64,000 nt of DNA from Tolypocladium sp. Sup5 PDA-1 (taxonomy: Eukaryota > Ascomycota > Sordariomycetes > Hypocreales > Ophiocordycipitaceae): the NCBI GenBank assembly GCA_000750105.3, contig JPHH03000008.1, positions 620,001 through 684,000 on the forward strand. Direction: 5' to 3'. Both the position numbers and the translations under genes were made by a program. This document shows, piece after piece, positions 12,141 to 20,825 of this stretch (its first letter is position 1; each line of letters starts with the position of its first letter). A model generated the notes under the pieces. It was not told the origin of the DNA and made no database searches. It worked only from the letters and a program-made list of their open reading frames with translations.

Positions 12141-12265
12141 GAGGTGTTTGCACAAACTCCGTGCCCACCATTATCCACCAAACTCGTGCCACCAAGATGC
12201 AGACTCCGTGCCCACCAAGATGCAGATTCCGTGCCCACCATTTTGCACAAACTCCGTGCATACTT
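12141..12265. repeat. Short direct repeats ending in CTCCGTGC / TTCCGTGCCC
   Basis: The motif TTTGCACAAACTCCGTGC occurs twice (about 12149 and 12242) and flanks two tandem copies of a 26-base unit of the form CCAAGATGCAGA-(C/T)-TCCGTGCCCACCA. A degenerate copy, CCACCAAACTCGTGCCACCA, lies between. The arrangement looks like a small decayed minisatellite in the AT-rich island, 230 bp upstream of the oxidase gene. Its function is unknown. Confidence 0.6.
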
Positions 12266-12492
12266 GCGCCGGGACCACATACCCCACGTTGCCACATTAG
12301 GAAATTGGGCGCGGAGTTGTTGGTTGTGCACCGGACCGTCCCCGCCGTGTGTTCTTTGTGAGATGTCTTCTAAAACTTGGCGGCAGCCATTTTCAACTCT
12401 TAGGAATATTCTTACTCCTTCGCATATCTGAAGGCATCCGACAAGGCCGTTCGCGCTCTTTCCTCTACGTCGTTTTTGTCTCTTTCCCCAGC

Positions 12493-13842
12493 ATGGCCTC
12501 GAAGAGCCCGGTGTCCAAAGCCCAATCGATCCTCATCGTTGGAGCTGGCGTTTTTGGGCTTTCCACAGCTCTGGAATTGAAGAAGCGAGGATATGAGAAT
12601 GTCACGGTTTTGGACCGCTATCTTCCCCCGGTGGTTGATGGGAGCAGCGTCGACATCTCACGAGTCATTCGTGTCGACTATGCCGATCCGCTCTACGGCA
12701 AGATGGCCCGCGAAGCTCTCCAGGGTTGGGTAACCGAGTACAACAGTCACTATCACCAGTCTGGGTTTGTCATGTTGGCCAAACAACCCGGAAATCACTA
12801 CATGGAGAAAAGTCAGGAAAATGCTCGAGCATCGGGACGTGCTCTTGACGAGTATGAGGACGCCAACGGCATTCAGCGCGTATACCCGGCCATAAACTCC
12901 CAGTTGGACGGCTACAAGGCTTATGTGAATTCGCAAGGCGGATGGGCTGATGCTGAGGGGGGCATCCGGCAGCTGAGCATCCAGTGCAGCCTGGCGGGTG
13001 TCACTTTCATCGCTGGACCCCGTGGCCGCGTGCTGTCTCTCCGATACGAGAGTGGTCGAGTCATAGGAGTCAACATGGCACAAGGCGATCCAATCTTAGC
13101 GGAGCAAGTCATCCTCGCAACAGGAGCTTGGACCAACCGTCTACTTCCCATCACCCATACATCATCCGCCTCTGGTCAGCCCGTCGGCTTCATTCAACTT
13201 ACCGATGAAGAAGCCAAAAAGTTGGCGAACATCCCAGTAATGATCAATCTTAGCACTGGCGTCTTTGTATTTCCACCGACTCCGGGAACAAATATCCTGA
13301 AGGTCGCTCGGCATAGCTACGGTTATGCGACGCACGTCCCGGTTGAAGGAACGTCACGATTTGTCTCGTCTCCGAAGAGAGATGGCAGCAACGCCAATGC
13401 CTCGTACCTGCCAGATGATGCCGATCAAGGGCTTCGTGACGGGCTGTGCCAGCTGCTGCCTGACTTTGCAAACCACGAGTGGATGGATCGTCGACTGTGC
13501 TGGTACTCTGACACTCCAGAGGGAGACTTCATCATTGACCACCATCCACAAATTGGTGGCCTTTTCTTAGCTACCGGTGGTGCTGGGCAGTAAGTACCTG
13601 ACGCCCTTGAGGAATATTTATTGCATAGACATTGGCTAACAGAGGATAGCGCGTTCAAATTCCTGCCGGTGCTTGGCCGCTATATCGCAGATTGTTTCGA
13701 GAACAAGGCATCGCATGAACTGCGACAGAAATGGCGGTTGAGGGAATCAACCGGTGAAGACGAGGCTTTGAAGCAAGGGGATGGAAGTCGTGGTGGTCCG
13801 CCACTTCGAGTTCTCACAAGGAGGGAGCAAGCCAAATTGTAG
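12493..13842 (+). CDS. Peroxisomal FAD-dependent amine oxidase (sarcosine / fructosyl-amino-acid oxidase-like)
   Basis: This is a DAO/MSOX-family flavoenzyme that oxidises a secondary amine such as sarcosine, pipecolate or a fructosyl amino acid, releasing hydrogen peroxide. Two exons, 12493-13589 and 13650-13842, give 429 residues. The 60-nt intron (GTAAGT ... GGATAG, branch GGCTAACAG) restores the conserved GGAGHAFKFLPVLG segment. A Rossmann FAD-binding motif, VGAGVFGLSTALELKKRG, begins at about residue 16. LCWYSDTPEGDFIIDHHP has a cysteine at about residue 336 in the position that carries covalent flavin in monomeric sarcosine oxidase. The protein ends in -AKL, a PTS1 signal, as is common in this family. 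The start at 12493 was chosen because family homology begins shortly after it; upstream in-frame codons look like leader. It lies in the accessory island but shows no damage. The exact substrate is undetermined. Confidence 0.88.
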
Positions 13843-14890
13843 ACATAAAAGCTTGGCGGCTATTTTGACGGGGAAGAAGGACACACCCACGACAGTGGCA
13901 GTGTGAGGGGGGCCAGGACCCCCCTGTTTGCATGTATATAAGGGACAAGCTTTCCCAGTGAGTCTAGAAGACGTCACGCATTACAGAATTAACAAGCCCA
14001 CGGGCGCCCTTTCTTCCCCAATCCGTCACCAAGATGAGTAACAGATGAGTGAACGGCCACACGGCCACGATGAGTGAAAATGAGATAATCAACCCCCCCT
14101 TGGTCTAGAGACTACGAGCAGCTTCCAGCAGCAGCAGTACCATCTGAACAGATGGTTCGTGTAAGTCAAATCCTTCCTGAGTGATTGCTGACACCCGAGA
14201 CCCGTTGAGTGTAGTCTTCCAGAGTCGTGCAACCAGCTGTAAGAGAATAGGCACTGAGTACCACCGGTTAGGTATTAAAGATGATAGAATACAATAGCTT
14301 GGCATTCGGCTCTGTCTATCCTCTCTATCGAGAATAAGACTGAATCTTGTAGAAGTAAGATTCCCTCTTATTAGTTAGGCGGGATTATGTAGGGTAAGTC
14401 CCTTATAACTACTTAGTATTTCTCGCCAGATCCGGTAGTGACCCCCGGTACAAAAACGGCCAATGGGTTTGCACAAAGAGCAGCGCTAACGTTCAGTCTT
14501 ACCGTTTTTGTCTCCGTCCTCATGTCCGTTTCGTTAGCAACCACCGTTCGCCAAAAACAGTAACGAGCATGATTTTACAGCTTGCATAATTTCGATTGGA
14601 TCAGTCAACTGAGCCGAGCCGGAGCAAGAGCGGCGATGACGCTAACCCAACCTGCTCGACGCCACGCCCTCGACAAACGTGTAAGTTGTAACCAGCGACA
14701 CACAACTGAAGCCTTCGCTTTTACACCTTTGCGAAACTTTAGGGTGCATAATTCTACGCATCAGGAGTTAATTCATTTTGTTTAGAATATCTCAGGACAC
14801 ATTGCAACTATTATCCCTTATTGCTTAGACTCATCCCATCGACGCATCGCTAAAACACCCAAGCCGCAGAAGCAAACCGTCCCTTCAGCC
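13843..14890. other. Intergenic, AT-rich
   Basis: No coding region is supported here. The part at 14280-14420 is AT-rich and TA-rich, similar to the decayed DNA around 11-12 kb. It separates the oxidase from the convergent hydrolase-like gene. Confidence 0.4.
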
Positions 14891-14894
14891 CCCA

Positions 14895-16703
14895 TTACGC
14901 TCCGACCTGTACTGCGATGATTGTATTTGGACTACTTTCACTGGATTCTTGGTCCCCGTGCTGACAGTCCTGACTCCCACGCTGCGTTTCTTCTGCATGG
15001 TCCGGTTTCTGTGGCGCCACAGGGCGGATCGGGATCGGCCTCGTCGAGGTGTCCGCTCCAGTGTGTCCAGCCGGTTGTTGCCCAGCCGGCTCAAGAGTGG
15101 CTTCATACGCTTCCTGCTGGGGTATTGCTGCTGGATCCTCAACCCGTATCGTCGTCCCAGACGTCTCGGCTGGCGCGGTCTGTCCCCCTTCGACCAACAC
15201 ATGCTCCAGCAACGTCGTTTGTGGCTCCTCGGACGGTCGGAGTCTCTTATCAACTGCCAGGATGGCTTTGGCAAGCCCTCTAGCGCCTGCAGCAATCTTG
15301 TCTGGCCGCTCCCATGCCAGCAGCCCAGGCCGCCCTGTAACGCGATTTGATGACACGATGTCATATTGTCGACTCCCCCAGACCGGGCAAGCGTACGAAT
15401 TGGGGGCAGGCCGGGGCAAAGCGCCGTCGTCCACTTCCTCAACATCGCCTCCCGCCTTCCCTTCATCACCCAAGAAGACGGTGATGGCAGCCCTTGGTTT
15501 CCGTGTTGTCCTGCGCTCATGTTTCTCCTCGCAAGATGCGCAGTGTGCCCACAGTCTCATCGTGCCCTCGGCCCCGGGCAGCCACGTCAACTCCGTGATC
15601 TTGATCATTTCCGCCGGCGACAAGTCCTCCTTGGGTCCGGATATCCGGTGACCATGAGAATAAAGAGCAGTAGTCCCAGCGGCGAGTCGCACAGCGCGTA
15701 CGTCAGAGTATTCGGCTCATAAGCACCACCACCGCCGAATCCCAGCGGTGTAAGAGCCATTGCTTTCCTTCCATGGTGCAGGGTTTTTGTCGTCTTCAAA
15801 GCGTCGATATCTTCCTGGGAATAGCCCAGGATCGGAGACTGGAGCAGCTTGGCCACCTTCCACTTGGCCCATTCCACAGGTGAGTCCCGGATTGTCGGCG
15901 GCGTGAAAGGCGGCGACAAAAAGTGAACTCCGAGACACGAATCCAGATAATACACCGCAAGATGGCTCGCGATCCTCCAGTCGATTTGGGCCAAGGCGGT
16001 TGCTGCCGGCCCTGAATTGGTAACAAGGTAGTGCTTGTACCCCAATCGCTTCATCAGGACGTCAAACATCTCAGCCACCGTTGAAACCATCCGCGTCTTG
16101 TTCGTCAGCGCATCGCTAAAGCCCAGTCCTGGCAGCGACGGAATGACCAGGTCGAAAGGCTGATCAGCTGCTGCATCGTTTGGGTCGGTAAACAGGTCGA
16201 TGAGGTGTGTCAAGGCCAAGTTCGTAAAGGGGAATGGGGGTATCAGAAGCAGAGGAATGGCGTTGGAGTGAGGAGCCCGCGAATGGATAAAGTGCAGTCG
16301 GAGCGGTGTCTCGGACACGGCTGTTTTGATGGAGGTCCGGAACTGAGGCACCTTGGTGTTGAACTCTTGTTCCTGAACTCGCCAGGAGAACTGCTCAAGC
16401 CTGCGATGGTCTCAGAACTTGAATACACAATCGCCTTTGAGCGACTTGGGCTCACCAGTAGTCAACGAGAGGCTCAACCGTGGGCTTTGGCTCCCACCAC
16501 TCGTTGGACCTGGGCTCGGGGATGTCATGCGGCAGCCGTGTAAGCTCCAGCTTCTGCCTCGTCAATTCCAGGTACTTGCTCGAGACCTGTTTCTAAACAT
16601 CAGTAAAATTCTCCCGCACGAAGTGATAAAAACTCACATGAATCTTGTACGGCTTGATCTCCTCATCCAGGGCGGCTGCCGCCATTTCTTCATGATGGGC
16701 CAT
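14895..16703 (-). pseudogene. Epoxide-hydrolase-like alpha/beta hydrolase, frame broken
   Basis: Exons 16703-16638, 16586-16456 and 16400 onward encode an epoxide-hydrolase N-terminal domain (EIKPYKIHVSSKYLELTRQK, then WWEPKPTVEPLVDYWLEQF and WRVQEQEFNTKVPQFRTSI) followed by an alpha/beta-hydrolase core (FDLVIPSLPGLGFSDAL, AYEPNTLTYALCDSPLGLL). Near 15640-15660 the homologous reading moves to another frame (SGPKEDLSPAEMIKITEL, TWLPGAEGTMRLWAHCA, YACPVWGSRQYDIV, LLAWERPDKIAAGARGLA). That frame runs to 14895 with a disordered tail. No plausible intron joins the two frames. This is either a real frameshift, giving a truncated protein, or a sequencing error. The classic HGWPG and GGDWG active-site motifs are also replaced (PPFPFTN and TNSGPAA), so even an intact version may not be a normal epoxide hydrolase. 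It belongs to a fungal family annotated as microsomal epoxide hydrolase. Confidence 0.7.
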
Positions 16704-17773
16704 CGCAAAGGGCGCGTGAAGCCGTTCAGGACGCTGCTGCTACGGAGTAGGCGGCGACCATACGACAACAGTCGCTGGATCTCAACACGACCTCACTGGC
16801 CGAAATGCTGGAACAGATGAGAGCTCCAAAGACGCGTGAACCGAAAATTTATCGTGAAAGCCACGCGATAGGCAGCACAGCCGGTGTTGTGCCACGACGC
16901 CTTCCTTCAGCTCTTATTAATTGCAGGGCCTACTCGTTATACTCAAGGCCGTGGCTTGACACATGGTGCTGCATGCTGTTAGTACTTCGTATCCCTGTTT
17001 GAATACGTGGCGCAACGTAACGTGCTGTGGCTAGGGGGAGCAAAGCAAATCTTTGAATGGACAGACAAACTCATGCTGCTATGCACAGGGCTCTGAAACC
17101 GTGGCGGTGCGGAAAACCTGGCAATTTCGGAAACGTCCAGGGTGTCGCTGGACTGCAGCTAACCGTTCGAGGCCATGGCCGCCGGTTCAAATCAGGGCAG
17201 ATGTAGACGGGCGCATTAGCCTTGCCTCGCCAGCTGCTATCATTGGCTGCTTCGCCAACTGCCTGACCGATGAGGTTCCAGAAGTTGGCAGGTCACAAGC
17301 ACATGGACACATGGCACAGACTCTTGTTCTTTGTGAATTCGTACAAAGTGTGAAGCACACGGGTAACTCCAAGACATGAGAGTTGGCAAACAAGCAAGCC
17401 TGTGCCAGGATGCTTTACCTTGTCCACCTGGCAACTCCCGGAACGCTCATATCCACGTCAACTATTCGCCATATATGCTCATGGCCCAATCTTATGTTCC
17501 TGTGCTTCGCCTGGTCTTGCTGAGTTTATCTTGACTCCTCTCGTTGCCAGCGCCATGTAGGACCAATATCCCCGTTACCCGGCCGGGCCTGCCCATTACC
17601 GGGACCAATTACCGTTTCAATGTTGTCGTTGCTTCGACAAGGCACATATTCCGTGGCTCTACCTGTAGAGGCTTGGTCGTGGCTGTACAAAGTGTTCCAA
17701 AGCGTGAAGCTCTGCCAAGGCAGTGCGCTTCGGTTCATGTCGCTATCGGTGCTATTGTCCTCTTGTCATCCCA
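16704..17773. other. Intergenic between the hydrolase-like gene and hid1
   Basis: There are only short, unconvincing open frames here. It contains the upstream region of the minus-strand hydrolase-like gene and the 3' flank of hid1. I recognise no RNA gene. Confidence 0.4.
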
Positions 17774-20501
17774 TCAAGCTCCAGACCTGGATGGAGGGCC
17801 GGTGCTGGCGTTTGCTGATCCTCCGCGGAGGTTGATCTGGCCGATTCGAGACACAATGTTGCTCCCCACGGCATCTACGGCTCCTCGCGGAGACGTCAAT
17901 GTAGGCCCCGCTGGTGCAGTCTCTTGCACACGGAAGAGCTTGATGGCCGTGCCGGTCCAGATCCCCATGCTGCCCTTTGCTATCTGCATCTCGCTGGTAA
18001 AGACCACACCCCAGAGAAGCGATTCATACCAAGCCAAAGCCAGTTGAGACCATTCGAAAGAATGTATACGCGGAGGCGAATGCTCCACCCCAAAGAGGTC
18101 CATCTCCTGCACCCGGCGAACCAAGTCCGTCGATGCAGCATCTTGGCCAGCAGCCTGGCGGGGCAGGAGACTTGACACCTGTTGAATGACTGTCAAGACA
18201 GTGTGCAACGGCAACTCTGGCAGCCAACTTTCGATCCAATGAGCTGATGGCTCGAACGCACCCCCTGGGGCCTGTGCTGACGTAGATTGCGTGCCAAGAC
18301 TCGTGGTGCTATTTTGCCGAGAGAACGATCGGGCTCCTGCTGGCATTTTGCCGCGAGCTTTCTCGGACATTCCTCGAAGTTGGACGGGAACTGCATCGTC
18401 CACATTGACCGTGGAGGATGCTTGGGACTGATTCTCACTTGCGGTAGAATGCGCGGGTGTTGGCTGCGGGTCCTCGTCGCTGTCGTCTTCGTCATCCCCA
18501 ATAGCAAAAGTACCGTCTTCAGGCACCTCTTCCAAAGTCTGCGTCCGAGTGGGAGGGCTCCTTGCACTATCCAGTGAGCTCCTCACAGACCCAGAGTCAC
18601 CCGAGTCCCCGTGCCCGCCGGAATCTTTTCTTCTCCTGCTTCTCCTCTCTATCTCTTCTTGGCCGCTTTCCAAGGTGAAGGTTCGCAGAGCCTCAATCCG
18701 CTTCTTGTTCTTCACAACAGCCAACATCAGTTCCGGATTCTTGCGGTAATTGTGCTCAATAATGCAGTTGATGGACTCCAGAAGCGAGTGGAGCAGCGTG
18801 TGGTTGGTTTCATTAGCAAGGAGGAAGGATGGCGAGGACATTGAGGAAAACAAATGCATAAGTTGGGAGCTGCCTGCGCCGCTCAGTCCTTCGACATGCG
18901 GCGCAATGTTGTTGATCACCGCCAGAAGTGCGGGGTACACTGCGGTGAAGCTGCCCTGGCTCGTCGTGATTAAGCTGTAGATGGAATGGATGAGGAAGTC
19001 AGTATAAGTGCCCTTGAATCCGTTGATTCTGATGCAGGCAGGAAGACTGTCTTGGCCCTCGAAGCGTTTGTTGAGATTGTGGCCGAAGTTTGCTTCCACG
19101 CTCAAGGTCTGCAACAGGAACGCGCACATGCGAACAATCCCCTGTTTCGCTGGGTCATTTTTGTACTCCAATGCATAGAATAGCGACAGAACGACAAAGT
19201 CGTGGGCTCGGTCCGTGTCGATGATGAACGACCGGAACCGCTTGTTGCACTGAGTCGTCTCCCAAAAAAGCATCAGTATCTCCGGCGCGAAGTTCCCAGA
19301 GGTCTGGGAGCCAGGTAGATAAGACGTCTTTTCCTGAAGCGGTTGGCTCAGGATCCGGCTCATCCCATCGACGATGAACTGGAAGTCCTGAGGCCGATGT
19401 AGCCGACCGAGAAAGTGTCGATAAAAGTTCTTTTGCGTGGTCGCATGCTCCGGAATCGGGTATACAAGCAGAGCGAGCATGAGCTGCAAAGAATAGGTGA
19501 CCAATATCTGCTTGGCATCCTTGAACATCAACGTGTTGTACGGTACTCGCCAACTGGCCGGATTGTACTTGAGCGCCTGGCGTCTCGAATATTAGGATCA
19601 ATTCCAGACGTGGGTTTGAAAGGGTGGACATACTGTATTGAGCAAAGAGCATAAAACAGACAGCACAATCTGCTTATCTTGACACGTACAGAGATAGGTC
19701 AACGTCCGCACCCCTGTCTGCGGGAGCAGTCCAGGGGTGGTGTACATGCTCTGTCCGGCAAGAGCCAAGAGGAGCCGCAGGATTTCGCATCGGTTACTCT
19801 CATACTCCTTTGTTGTTGCGACCGCTGTATTGCACCCAACGCCGCTCTGCCATATTGCGTAGGTCACTTTCGCGTGGCCGTGGGGCTGGCGTGGGATGGT
19901 CAGGTCTGAGAAGAAGAGCAGGTCGACCAGAGTGTCTATCAGCTCCTCCGCAAGCGGCTTCGCCTCCTCGAACTCGTCCAACTCGGGCTTGGCATCTGGC
20001 TTATCGTCTTGGGCTTCGTCGAACAGCACTTCGTTGGCTATGGCAGCCTTGCGAGTCTTCTTCCGGCGCACGCCCCAGAAGAATCGCTCTTCCCAGGATG
20101 CTAGACCCTCCTTCTCGTAAAGATATGGCAGAATCCGTGTAAGGATCCTGATGCAGTTCAGAGCATCCTTCTCGGGAGCGAGCTCGGGATCTGGAAAGGA
20201 CGGATGGTGCCGAAGGATGAACAGGCGCGACGTCAACGCCAGTACAAGGGTTTCGATGTTTTCTAGGGCTTGGTCGCGGGTGCGCCGTATGTCAGCAGGC
20301 GAAAAGAGGCTGAATATGTCCTCTGAAGTCTCAGGAAGCTCCCAAAACTAGAACCAATATCAGCACCAAACCGACGTCAAGGCGCAGCACACTCCAGGTA
20401 CAAACCGAGGTCCAGTAGGTGTCGTCTGCAGGAATGTGACGCTCCTCCGACAGCCGAAAGATGCCCTGCTTGAAGACAATCTTGGAGTCACTCGCGCCCA
20501 T
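17774..20501 (-). CDS. hid1: Hid1 family protein (Golgi/trans-Golgi sorting factor)
   Basis: Hid1 proteins (animal HID-1, S. pombe Hid1/Ftp105) act at the Golgi and trans-Golgi network in protein sorting; in fission yeast the partner is the deubiquitinase Ubp5. Three exons, 20501-20406, 20347-19634 and 19567-17774, give 867 residues. Introns are 58 nt (GTTTGT ... TTCTAG) and 65 nt (GTATGT ... CTCAAG), both restoring conserved frames (YWTS-FWELPETSED and SLLNT-YNPASWRVPYNTL). The N-terminus MGASDSK is a good N-myristoylation signal, as known for this family. The N-terminal half is helical. Residues from about 540 onward hold an acidic, Ser-rich disordered insert, and a final helical block with WIESWLPELPLHTVL follows. 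It is divergent from pet127 with a 324-bp shared promoter. Nothing appears broken. Confidence 0.93.
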
Positions 20502-20642
20502 GTCTGCAGCAGCGCAAGGCTTTCCGCCCTGCAAGACGATGTGAGGTGGGATGCTGGTCAGCGATTGATGTCACGGTGGTGGTACAGTACAGCTCCCCGA
20601 GTGCGTAATAACGCCGCCCCAGACACACGTAGCCTGCCACAG

Positions 20643-20653
20643 CCAATCACGTG
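20643..20653. promoter_or_regulatory. CCAAT box fused to CACGTG E-box in the hid1/pet127 divergent promoter
   Basis: The shared 324-bp region between hid1 and pet127 contains CCAATCACGTG, a CCAAT-binding-complex site directly abutting a palindromic CACGTG bHLH site. It lies 142 bp from the hid1 start and 173 bp from the pet127 start. CCAAT-complex sites commonly drive mitochondrial and iron-related genes in fungi, which would suit pet127. Functional use is inferred from motif and position only. Confidence 0.35.
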
Positions 20654-20825
20654 CGGAGAGTGGACAGCTGAGCCAGCCCGAAGAACTCCCGCGGGTAGTT
20701 ATCGATAAGCCGGACCCTAAGAAAGTCGCGACTGGCGACTCCAACAGCCCGCGTGATCTTTTCGTGAGCGCCCTGAACTGCTAATTAACCGGTCCATTGG
20801 ATGGACGAGGATCTCAGCAACTGAG

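Noticed and set aside
17176..17200. T-loop-like GGTTCAAATC
   Set aside because: No matching D-arm, anticodon arm or acceptor stem around it.
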